DNA from: Planococcus shenhongbingii
GTDB lineage: Bacteria > Bacillota > Bacilli > Bacillales_A > Planococcaceae
Length of the DNA: 64,000 bases
Direction of reading: 5' to 3'
Assembly: GCF_030413635.1 (NCBI RefSeq)
Contig: NZ_CP129235.1
Span: 1,426,001-1,490,000 of the forward strand
Shown: positions 55,124 to 62,018 of the stretch, in pieces
Numbering within the stretch: the first letter of the stretch is position 1
Layout: every line of letters starts with the position of its first letter
Notes under the pieces: generated by a model
Database searches by the model: none
Told to the model about the DNA's origin: nothing
Seen by the model: the letters and a program-made list of their open reading frames with translations, nothing else
Program-made: the position numbers and the translations under genes

Positions 55124-55244
55124 GAAAAGCGCAAGCGCCCGTATAGATTCGACGGGCATAAGACGAAGGGGCGAAGCGGCGCTTTTTGCCGCACAGGCAC
55201 TTTGGCTTATGACCCCGAGAATCTGGGCGCTGCAGTCTAGACAA
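55124..55244. repeat. 'AAGCGC' hairpin repeat inside the rpmI-rplT operon
   Basis: Full-length copy beginning GAAAAGCGCAAGCGCCCG and ending GGGCGCTGCAGTCTAGACAA. GCGCCCgtatAGATTC pairs with GAATCTgGGCGC; inner hairpin GGCGAAGCGGCGC/GCCGCAC. It widens the rpmI-rplT gap to 166 bp and begins directly after the rpmI stop codon. Confidence 0.85.
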
Positions 55245-55289
55245 AATAAAAAATCGAATTTTTTATATTCAAGCAGGAGGTAATGGATT

Positions 55290-55649
55290 ATGCCACGCGT
55301 AAAAGGTGGAACAGTGACGCGCCAGCGTCGTAAAAAGGTAATTAAATTAGCAAAAGGTTATTACGGTGCTAAGCACATTCAATATAAAGTAGCTAACCAA
55401 CAAGTGATGAAATCTGGTAACTATGCTTACCGTGACCGTCGCAACAAAAAACGTGACTTCCGCAGATTGTGGATCACTCGTATCAACGCAGCAGCTCGTT
55501 TGAACGACATCTCTTACAGCCGTCTAATGCACGGTTTGAAAGTTGCTGGAATCGACATCAACCGCAAAATGCTAGCTGAAATCGCTGTATCTGATGCAGC
55601 TGCTTTCACTGCACTAGCTGACCAAGCTAAAAATGCAATGAACAAATAA
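55290..55649 (+). CDS. rplT: Ribosomal protein L20
   Basis: A 119-residue large-subunit assembly protein and, in B. subtilis, the repressor of its own operon. [28 protein letters not shown] at the N-terminus and [21 protein letters not shown] in the globular C-terminus are diagnostic. AGGAGGTAA precedes the ATG. Confidence 0.97.
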   Translation: MPRVKGGTVTRQRRKKVIKLAKGYYGAKHIQYKVANQQVMKSGNYAYRDRRNKKRDFRRLWITRINAAARLNDISYSRLMHGLKVAGIDINRKMLAEIAVSDAAAFTALADQAKNAMNK

Positions 55650-55661
55650 AAAATCATAATG

Positions 55662-55694
55662 AAAAGACTGGCGAAAACTCGCCAGTCTTTTTCT
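55662..55694 (+). terminator. Terminator after rplT
   Basis: AAAGACTGGCGA pairs with TCGCCAGTCTTT, then T-run. Confidence 0.9.
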
Positions 55695-55708
55695 TTGGAG
55701 GCATTCAC

Positions 55709-55981
55709 ATGTTTTTGATTATCCTTGGATATTTTGTGTTACTGTCTGTTCTGGCGTTTGCCATGATGTACATGGACAAAAAGCAGGCGCAGCGGCGTGG
55801 CCGGCGCATACCAGAAAAGAATTTATGGACTGCAGCCATTTTTGGCGGCGGCATTGGCGCTTACCTTGGCATGATGTTTTTCCGCCACAAAACGCGCCAT
55901 ACCAATTTCCGAGTGGGTTTCCTGATGCTTGCTGTGATTGATGCAGCGATTCTTGTATGGAGTTACCAAACGATTAACTGA
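55709..55981 (+). CDS. ysdA: DUF1294 small membrane protein (YsdA-like)
   Basis: A 90-residue protein with two or three membrane helices and the family stretch MYMDKKQAQRRGRRIPEKNLWTAAIFGGGIGAYLGMMFFRHKTRH (shown here only as a landmark between residues 21 and 65). Function unknown. GGAGGC lies 7 bp before the ATG; position after rplT matches B. subtilis ysdA. Confidence 0.88.
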   Translation: MFLIILGYFVLLSVLAFAMMYMDKKQAQRRGRRIPEKNLWTAAIFGGGIGAYLGMMFFRHKTRHTNFRVGFLMLAVIDAAILVWSYQTIN

Positions 55982-55991
55982 GGGTGAACGC

Positions 55992-56378
55992 TCACCCTTG
56001 GTGTTTCATTAATTGTTCAATCGGATTTTTCCAATTGATTTGTGCTTTTGGATAATGCATCCTGATTTCTTTTTCCAGAAAATAAAAATCTTCTTTTGTA
56101 AATCCATGCAGTTTTTCGGGATTCTCAGCCCATACAAATATGGATGCTACTTCAAATGCCTCTTCTGTGGCTCCGATATACTTTTCTCCTTCAAAGACAA
56201 CCCCGCGCATCGTAATGAAAAAATTCTTGCGGACATTATTCACATCATCATAAAAATAATAGGCGCCGTTTTTAACAGCTGCATCGAACTTCCGCGTTGG
56301 ATCTAAAAGATAGCGGAACAAGTGGTAGATTAAGTAAAGTATAATGGCAATAACAATGAGGCGAATTAAAAAAGCCAC
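55992..56378 (-). CDS. ysdB: YsdB-like membrane-anchored protein
   Basis: A 128-residue protein with one N-terminal helix (VAFLIRLIVIAIILYLIY) and a soluble part with VRKNFFITMRGVVFEGEKYIG, LHGFTKEDFYFLE and INWKNPIEQL, matching B. subtilis YsdB, a sigma-W-regulated protein of unknown function. GTG start chosen: AGGGGGA lies 7 bp upstream, and a longer start has no homologous N-terminus. The hairpin GGGTGA/TCACCC (55982-55999) overlaps its stop and may end both converging genes. Confidence 0.82.
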   Translation of the reverse strand: MAFLIRLIVIAIILYLIYHLFRYLLDPTRKFDAAVKNGAYYFYDDVNNVRKNFFITMRGVVFEGEKYIGATEEAFEVASIFVWAENPEKLHGFTKEDFYFLEKEIRMHYPKAQINWKNPIEQLMKHQG

Positions 56379-56472
56379 ATGAAGTCCCCCTGTCTCCAAT
56401 TGTTCTAATGTATAATATACGGATGACAAGTATTATAGTTTCAAGATTTTATTTATATTAAGGAGTGTTTTT

Positions 56473-56958
56473 ATGGAACTGAAAGAATTGTTTAAAATGC
56501 AGGAAGAATTAGACCGTTTTATCCAAACCAATCAAGGAATCTGTGAGGATGTTTTCCGGAAGAAAGGCTTGGCTTTGCTGGTGGAACTTGCGGAACTCGC
56601 CAATGAAACACGCTGCTTTAAGTTTTGGAGCACGAAAGGCCCATCAGACCGAGCAGTGATTTTGGAAGAATACGTGGATTCGATTCATTTTCTGCTGTCC
56701 GTCGGCATTGAAAAAGAATTAACGCATTTGAAAACTTGGCCAAAGCCGGTATCTGAAAAAGATTTGACCGAACTATTTTTAAGCACCCAATCGGCTATAC
56801 ATAAATTCATTGAAGATTATTCGATGGAAAATTATCAGGAAATCTGGAGCTGGTATGGAGCCATTGCAGTGGAGCTCGGATTTACATATGACGAAGTATT
56901 AAAAGCTTATATCGCCAAAAACCAAACCAATTACGACCGCCAAAATGAAGGGTATTAG
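56473..56958 (+). CDS. Dimeric dUTPase family protein
   Basis: A 161-residue all-alpha NTP pyrophosphatase of the dimeric dUTPase (dUTPase_2) type. The metal-binding E-x2-E pattern is in LALLVELAELANETRCFKFW (about 35-54) and the second acidic pair in ILEEYVDSIHFLLSVG (about 63-78). It probably hydrolyses dUTP to dUMP and limits uracil in DNA. AGGAGTG precedes the ATG. Confidence 0.85.
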   Translation: MELKELFKMQEELDRFIQTNQGICEDVFRKKGLALLVELAELANETRCFKFWSTKGPSDRAVILEEYVDSIHFLLSVGIEKELTHLKTWPKPVSEKDLTELFLSTQSAIHKFIEDYSMENYQEIWSWYGAIAVELGFTYDEVLKAYIAKNQTNYDRQNEGY

Positions 56959-57025
56959 TAGAATTTTTGATAATGCAAAGGTTTTCATTTATAATAAACA
57001 AGTAAACATTTAGGGAGGCGAACTA

Positions 57026-58114
57026 ATGGCGAATATGGACGAAACATTAACGATGTTAAAAGAACTGACAGATGCGAATGGTATTGCTGGCAACGAACGG
57101 CAGCCGCGCGAAGTCATGAAAAAATACATAGCACCATTTGCAGATTCGGTGGAGACAGACGGTTTAGGAAGCTTGATTGCTCGGAAAGAAGGAGCAGCAG
57201 ACGGCCCAAAAATCATGATAGCTGGACATTTGGATGAGATTGGCTTTATGATCTCTCAGATTGATGATCGAGGATTTTTGAAGTTCCAGACAGTCGGCGG
57301 CTGGTGGTCGCAAGTCATGCTGGCACAGCGCGTGACGATTACAACACGCAGCGGCAAAGAAATCATTGGCGTCATCGGTTCAAAACCGCCGCATATTTTA
57401 ACGCCGGAAGCGCGTAAAAAGCCGGTTGAAATCAAAGATATGTTCATTGATATCGGCGCTTCCACACGTGAAGAAGCGAAAGAGTGGGGCGTCACACCAG
57501 GTGATATGGTTACACCGTATTTCGAATTCCACGTCATGAACAACGACAAAATGCTCATGGCAAAAGCTTGGGACAACCGTATTGGCTGCGCCATTGCAAT
57601 TGATGTATTAAAAGGATTAAAAGGCGTTGATCATCCGAACATTGTTTACGGCGTTGGAGCTGCTCAGGAAGAAGTAGGTCTTCGTGGTGCGAAAACAGCA
57701 GCAGCTAAGATTCAGCCGGATATCGGTTTTGCGGTTGATGTCGGTATTGCAGGCGATACACCGGGAATCTCTTCCCAGGAATCCAACAGCAAAATGGGAG
57801 CCGGTCCGCAGATTCTGCTATATGATGCTTCAATGGTTTCCCACCGGGGCTTGCGTGAGCTGGTGCTCGATACTGCTGAAGAAGCCGGCATTCCGTATCA
57901 ATTTGAAACAATGGCTGGCGGAGGAACGGATGCAGGTTCCATCCATTTGACAGCAAATGGTGTGCCATCACTTTCAATCGGAGTAGCGACACGCTATATC
58001 CACTCGCACGCAGGCATCCTCCACCGCGATGACTACGAGAATGCAGTCAAGCTGATCATCGAAGTGATTAAGAAATTGGATAAAGACACAGTTGCTCGCA
58101 TTACGTTTGAGTGA
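57026..58114 (+). CDS. ysdC: M42-family glutamyl aminopeptidase (YsdC)
   Basis: A 362-residue dinuclear-metal aminopeptidase of the TET/FrvX type. Metal and catalytic residues are in [12 protein letters not shown] (His about 65), AWDNRIG (Asp about 183), [12 protein letters not shown] (Glu-Glu about 214-215), VDVGIAGD and [14 protein letters not shown]. It trims N-terminal residues from short peptides in the cytoplasm. Ribosome site AGGGAGGCG. Ends at a terminator before repeat array 1. Confidence 0.92.
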   Translation: MANMDETLTMLKELTDANGIAGNERQPREVMKKYIAPFADSVETDGLGSLIARKEGAADGPKIMIAGHLDEIGFMISQIDDRGFLKFQTVGGWWSQVMLAQRVTITTRSGKEIIGVIGSKPPHILTPEARKKPVEIKDMFIDIGASTREEAKEWGVTPGDMVTPYFEFHVMNNDKMLMAKAWDNRIGCAIAIDVLKGLKGVDHPNIVYGVGAAQEEVGLRGAKTAAAKIQPDIGFAVDVGIAGDTPGISSQESNSKMGAGPQILLYDASMVSHRGLRELVLDTAEEAGIPYQFETMAGGGTDAGSIHLTANGVPSLSIGVATRYIHSHAGILHRDDYENAVKLIIEVIKKLDKDTVARITFE

Positions 58115-58127
58115 TGATTGAGATGAG

Positions 58128-58155
58128 ACCTTCGCCTTTGGCGGAGGTTTTTTTG
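58128..58155 (+). terminator. Terminator after ysdC
   Basis: ACCTTCGCC pairs with GGCGGAGGT, then T7. Confidence 0.88.
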
Positions 58156-58168
58156 TTTCTGTTGGGGC

Positions 58169-58286
58169 GAGTGACCATAGAACAGTCTTGAGTGATCATA
58201 GAACTACCCGGAGCGATCATAGAGCGGCAAGAGTGATCATAGAACTACCCGGAGTGACCATAGAACACCTCTGAGTGATCATAAAA
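58169..58286. repeat. Tandem array 1, six units of about 21 bp
   Basis: Units start at 58169, 58190, 58211, 58231, 58252 and 58273. Each is a 14-bp core GAGTGATCATAGAA (variants GACC, GAGCG, AAAA) plus a 6-7 bp variable part. The core centre TGATCA is palindromic and holds a GATC. The last unit ends 30 bp before the predicted -10 of the NERD gene. Confidence 0.9.
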
Positions 58287-58312
58287 AATAAAAACCGAAA
58301 GATTATCGGAAA

Positions 58313-58321
58313 TGATATAAT
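58313..58321 (+). promoter_or_regulatory. Extended -10 promoter of the NERD gene
   Basis: TGATATAAT: an extended TG, one base, then TATAAT. No good -35 hexamer is present, so an activator or the upstream array may matter. Confidence 0.5.
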
Positions 58322-58347
58322 TCATCTATCCAAGAAAGGAGGAAGAT

Positions 58348-59283
58348 ATGAAATCATCAAGAGTAGAAGCATTGCAAGGCGCAATTCGAAGGCTAAAAGT
58401 AGGCTCTCCCGATCATCTCTTTCTCGAAAAAGAGCTATTTAACACAGAAGCAGGAATAAGAGGTGAGCAGCGGTTGCGTAAAAAATTTATTGAATTTTAT
58501 TTTCCGGAAGGATACGAAATTATCTGGAATAATTGTCTCTCTTTAAATCAATGGCCTATTCAGATTGATGGACTGTTATTGACGGAAAAAGTAGCAATTA
58601 TTATCGAATCTAAAAATATCAGTGGCGAATTATATTTCGATAACGACACAAGAGAATTCTATCGTGTCGATACGACTGGTCTTAAAACAGTCATGGACAA
58701 TCCGGCAATACAAGTAGAGAAACACATACGCTTCATGAAAGCGTGGTTCGCTGCACATTCTATACAGCTGCCTGTCGATGGACTACTGGTTTTTACTTCC
58801 AAGCAATCCGAACTCAAAACCCTCCCCAAAAATATCCGTACATGCAGACATCACCACATGATTGAACTGCTTTTTAAAATCATCAAAGAATACAAACCTC
58901 CAACCAACTTACGACCTTCCCTTGAATACACGAAGAATTTAATTGAAAGCAATCAGACGCCTTTTGTGCAAAAACCGATCTTAGTTCAATATTCTATAAA
59001 ACCTGAACTGCTGGCTCGCGGAATTTTTTGTGAACACTGCGATACGCCGACTGTAGTAAAACATCTACGCAGCTGGCGATGTTTGCAATGCGGGCTTGTC
59101 GATAATCACAGTCCCGTGAGAGCCGTTCTCGAATATTTTTCATTATTTGGCGGACCAATTTCAAATCAAAATATCAGAGACTTTACTGGAATAAAAGATC
59201 GGCATGCTGTCAAACGGTTGCTTACTTTAAATGATTTTGAAAAAACCGGACAAAAAAGGCATAGCAGATATTCTCTGAAGTAA
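58348..59283 (+). CDS. NERD-domain protein with zinc ribbon and winged helix
   Basis: A 311-residue protein. Residues about 33-150 are a NERD (nuclease-related) domain: GIRGEQRLRKKF, then IQIDGLLL and VAIIIESKN, giving the D ... E-x-K layout of PD-(D/E)XK nucleases. Residues about 226-255 are a zinc ribbon (FCEHC ... WRCLQCGLVD). The C-terminal 55 residues look like a winged helix (VRAVLEYFSLFGGPISNQNIRDFTGI). The arrangement suggests DNA processing or defence, but no function is established. AAAGGAGGAAG precedes the ATG. It stands alone between two tandem repeat arrays. Confidence 0.8.
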   Translation: MKSSRVEALQGAIRRLKVGSPDHLFLEKELFNTEAGIRGEQRLRKKFIEFYFPEGYEIIWNNCLSLNQWPIQIDGLLLTEKVAIIIESKNISGELYFDNDTREFYRVDTTGLKTVMDNPAIQVEKHIRFMKAWFAAHSIQLPVDGLLVFTSKQSELKTLPKNIRTCRHHHMIELLFKIIKEYKPPTNLRPSLEYTKNLIESNQTPFVQKPILVQYSIKPELLARGIFCEHCDTPTVVKHLRSWRCLQCGLVDNHSPVRAVLEYFSLFGGPISNQNIRDFTGIKDRHAVKRLLTLNDFEKTGQKRHSRYSLK

Positions 59284-59303
59284 ATAAGCGCTTCAAATTG
59301 AGC

Positions 59304-59422
59304 GAATGACCATAGAAAGCCGCTGAGTGATCATAGAATCACCTAGAGTGATCATAGAAGTGAAAAAAGTGATCATAGAACTGTCTTGAGCGCTCATAGA
59401 CTCTCCAAAAGTGATCATAGAA
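59304..59422. repeat. Tandem array 2, six units of exactly 21 bp
   Basis: Units start at 59304, 59325, 59346, 59367, 59388 and 59409. Cores are the same as in array 1 (GAGTGATCATAGAA; variants GAATGACC, AAGTGATC, GAGCGCTC), in the same orientation. It begins 20 bp after the NERD stop codon and runs into the remnant of the next gene. Confidence 0.9.
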
Positions 59423-59751
59423 AAATCCGGAAGCCATTTTTCACGCTTTTCGCCCGCGAAAAGCATCCATTTAACGCCCTTATCTATCTAAAGCGGCAAG
59501 AGGAGAAAGGGAAAGCCCATTCCAAGAAAAACGAACGGGCAAAACGGATTTGGAATAAATACGGCTTACCGGGACTTGCGTTGCTGGGTCCGATTCTCAT
59601 CGGCACCCATATTGCGGCTTTCATCGGAATGACGCTTGGCGCGACAAAAAAGAATACGACACTTTGGCTGACGATCAGCATTGCCATGTGGACACTCTTT
59701 TTTGGACTCGCCACGGCATTCGGCTTCGACTTTTTTACGAAAAACTTGTAA
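59386..59751 (+). pseudogene. 5'-truncated small multidrug-export-like membrane protein
   Basis: The frame encodes a C-terminal membrane segment, KRIWNKYGLPGLALLGPILIG and THIAAFIGMTLGATKK, which resembles the end of small multidrug-export (Sm_multidrug_ex) proteins as I recall them; those have further helices upstream. Here the open frame begins inside repeat array 2 and passes a palindrome GCTTTTCG/CGAAAAGC (59443-59464); no ribosome site or start codon precedes the conserved part (from about 59490). I read it as a gene whose 5' end was replaced. A diverged short gene is possible. Confidence 0.5.
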
Positions 59752-59798
59752 GCTTTGCCAAGAATTGAGCTGCCAGATGGTAAGGGAGATAAGGTTTT

Positions 59799-59842
59799 AT
59801 CTTATTCCCGTCGACTCTGCACGGGCACCTGCGCTTTTCTAT
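59799..59842. repeat. Remnant of the 'AAGCGC' repeat before ysgA
   Basis: CCCGTCGACTCTGCACGGG forms a small hairpin and is followed by the typical end CACCTGCGCTTTTCT. Confidence 0.4.
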
Positions 59843-59886
59843 ATGCTATACTTGAGCTATTCTGAAATAAAGGCGTGAACCACATA

Positions 59887-60654
59887 ATGAAAAGAATTGA
59901 ATCCATTCAAAACTCACTAGTCAAGCATTGGAAAAAACTTGTCACTACCAGAAAAGAGCGCGATAAATTTGCGGAGTTTCTGGTTGAAGGCTTCCATTTG
60001 ACAGAAGAGGCGTTGAAAAACAAGAATTTGATCAAGTCATTGATCGTCCGGGAAGGCGTTGACATACCGGATGACTGGGACGTGTCGGATGTCCCGCACT
60101 ACTCGGTAACCGCAGCGGTGGCGAAAGAGATTTCTGAAACAGAGCATTCGCAGGGAATTTTCGCCCATTGCGCACAGCCCGAATTCACAGAAGACGAGCA
60201 GCAATCCTGGAGCAGATTATTGCTCATCGATGCTGTCCAGGACCCGGGTAATATCGGCACCATGATTCGCACTGCTTCAGCGAGCGGCATCGATGCGGTT
60301 GTTCTTGGAAAAGGCTGCGCTGATCCGTTCAATCCGAAAACGGTCCGTTCCGCGCAAGGTTCCCATTTCCAGATTCCTGTCATAAAAGGTGAATTGACCG
60401 AGTGGACGACTGCACTCAAAAACCGCAGCATTCCCATATTCGGGACTGCGTTAGTCAACGCGACGCCTGCTCATGAAGTAACGAGCCAGGAAGATTTCGC
60501 TTTGATTGTCGGCAATGAAGGCAGCGGCGTCGATCCGGTTTTATTGAATAAGACGGACCAGAACTTGGTGGTCCCTTTATACGGCGAAGCAGAATCACTG
60601 AATGTGGCTGTAGCTACCGGAATCCTGCTGTACAGCCTGGTGCCGAAAAACTAA
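59887..60654 (+). CDS. ysgA: TrmH-family RNA 2'-O-methyltransferase (YsgA)
   Basis: A 255-residue SPOUT methyltransferase. An N-terminal substrate-binding domain (about 1-90, FLVEGFHLTEEAL) is followed by the knot domain with DPGNIGTMIRTASASG (motif 1, about 122-137), IVGNEGSGV (motif 2, about 206-214) and ESLNVAVATGILLY (motif 3, about 233-246). It probably methylates a ribose in rRNA; the site is not known from sequence. The ATG is preferred over an upstream GTG by homology (MKRIESIQN), though the ribosome site is weak. Placed before pheS as in B. subtilis. Confidence 0.88.
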   Translation: MKRIESIQNSLVKHWKKLVTTRKERDKFAEFLVEGFHLTEEALKNKNLIKSLIVREGVDIPDDWDVSDVPHYSVTAAVAKEISETEHSQGIFAHCAQPEFTEDEQQSWSRLLLIDAVQDPGNIGTMIRTASASGIDAVVLGKGCADPFNPKTVRSAQGSHFQIPVIKGELTEWTTALKNRSIPIFGTALVNATPAHEVTSQEDFALIVGNEGSGVDPVLLNKTDQNLVVPLYGEAESLNVAVATGILLYSLVPKN

Positions 60655-60694
60655 GTTTGATTAAAGTTGCGGAATTTCGTATAATTGAGAAGTA

Positions 60695-60947
60695 AATAAC
60701 AAAAGCTGTGACCGGGAAAAGTACGTTGCGAAGTTGCAAAAAGGGAGTCTGCGCCTTGACTGGAAGTGCGGATATGCAAAACGCCTCGGAAGTTCACCCC
60801 GCGAGCTGCCTGACGGGACCAGCAGACAATGCTGTAAAGACAGGCCGGTGAAGAGCCGTTATGTAAATGAGTGATTGCTATAGCGCAATAACTAGGGTGG
60901 TACCGCGAATAATGCCTCGTCCCTTTTTTGGGACGGGGCTTTTTTAT
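60695..60947 (+). ncRNA. T-box leader, phenylalanine type
   Basis: CCGGGAAAAGTACG supplies the 5' specifier loop with the AGTA S-turn; the 3' side GGAAGTTCACCCCGCGAGC places UUC (Phe, 60793-60795) before the stem I base CCCG. The antiterminator core AGGGTGGTACCGCG is at 60894-60907; TGGT matches a tRNA ending ACCA. Terminator GCCTCGTCCC/GGGACGGGGC with T6 at 60914-60946. Controls pheS-pheT. Confidence 0.93.
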
Positions 60948-60966
60948 GTTTAGAGGAGGAGAAAAA

Positions 60967-62004
60967 ATGGAAGCACAATTGCAGGAACTAAAAACAGCTG
61001 CGCTGGAGAAAATTTCAGCGGCAACGAATGTGAAAGAATTGAACGATGTCCGTGTTGCCTATTTAGGCAAAAAAGGGCCGATTACGGATTTATTGAAAGG
61101 TATGGGGAAATTGCCGGCGGAAGAGCGCCCGAAAATGGGAGCTTTGGTCAATGTGATCCGCGAAGAAGTGACTGCTTCTCTTGAAGAGCGCATGGCGATT
61201 CTTGAAGAACAAGCGATCAATGAAAAACTGCAAAGTGAAACCATCGATATCACGTTGCCGGGACGCCCTGTAAAAACTGGCAATCCGCATCCGCTGACTC
61301 GCGTAGTTGAGGAAATTGAAGATTTATTCATTTCCATGGGCTATGAAGTCTCAGAAGGTCCGGAAGTGGAAAAAGACTATTACAACTTCGAAGCCCTCAA
61401 CTTGCCAAAAGGACATCCGGCACGCGATATGCAGGATACCTTCTATATAACAGATGAAGTTTTGCTGCGTACGCATACTTCGCCTGTACAGGCACGCACA
61501 ATGGAAATCAAAAAAGGGGAACCGTTCAAAATCATCTGTCCGGGGAAAGTGTACCGCCGCGACAGCGACGATGCAACACATTCCCACCAGTTCACGCAAA
61601 TTGAAGGGCTGGTCATCGGCGAAGATATCCGCATGAGCGATTTGAAAGGGACTTTGCAAGTATTCGCAAAAAAAATGTTTGGCGATGACCGGGAAATCCG
61701 TCTGCGCCCAAGCTTTTTCCCGTTCACGGAGCCATCTGTTGAAATGGACATTTCTTGCTTCAAATGCGGCGGAAGCGGCTGCAACGTCTGCAAGAAAACC
61801 GGCTGGCTTGAAATTCTAGGTGCCGGCATGGTTCACCCGAACGTACTTGAAATGGCAGGCTATGATTCAAAACGCCTGACTGGATTTGCATTCGGCATGG
61901 GACCTGAACGGATCGCGATGCTGAAATACGGCGTGGAAGATATCCGCCATTTCTATACGAACGACGTCCGCTTTTTATCCCAATTCCAACGCACTGAAGT
62001 TTAA
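60967..62004 (+). CDS. pheS: Phenylalanyl-tRNA synthetase alpha subunit
   Basis: A 345-residue class II catalytic subunit. N-terminal coiled coil (about 1-90), then [44 protein letters not shown] (motif 2, residues about 190-215) and [17 protein letters not shown]; motif 3 is [13 protein letters not shown]. The ATG follows AGGAGGAG; an upstream start would lie in the T-box terminator. Forms a heterotetramer with PheT. Confidence 0.96.
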   Translation: MEAQLQELKTAALEKISAATNVKELNDVRVAYLGKKGPITDLLKGMGKLPAEERPKMGALVNVIREEVTASLEERMAILEEQAINEKLQSETIDITLPGRPVKTGNPHPLTRVVEEIEDLFISMGYEVSEGPEVEKDYYNFEALNLPKGHPARDMQDTFYITDEVLLRTHTSPVQARTMEIKKGEPFKIICPGKVYRRDSDDATHSHQFTQIEGLVIGEDIRMSDLKGTLQVFAKKMFGDDREIRLRPSFFPFTEPSVEMDISCFKCGGSGCNVCKKTGWLEILGAGMVHPNVLEMAGYDSKRLTGFAFGMGPERIAMLKYGVEDIRHFYTNDVRFLSQFQRTEV

Positions 62005-62018
62005 GGAGGAAATAAAAC

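Noticed and set aside
58169..59422. The two repeat arrays as a CRISPR locus
   Set aside because: Cores are only 14 bp with 6-7 bp between them, two between-unit strings are identical, and no cas genes are present.
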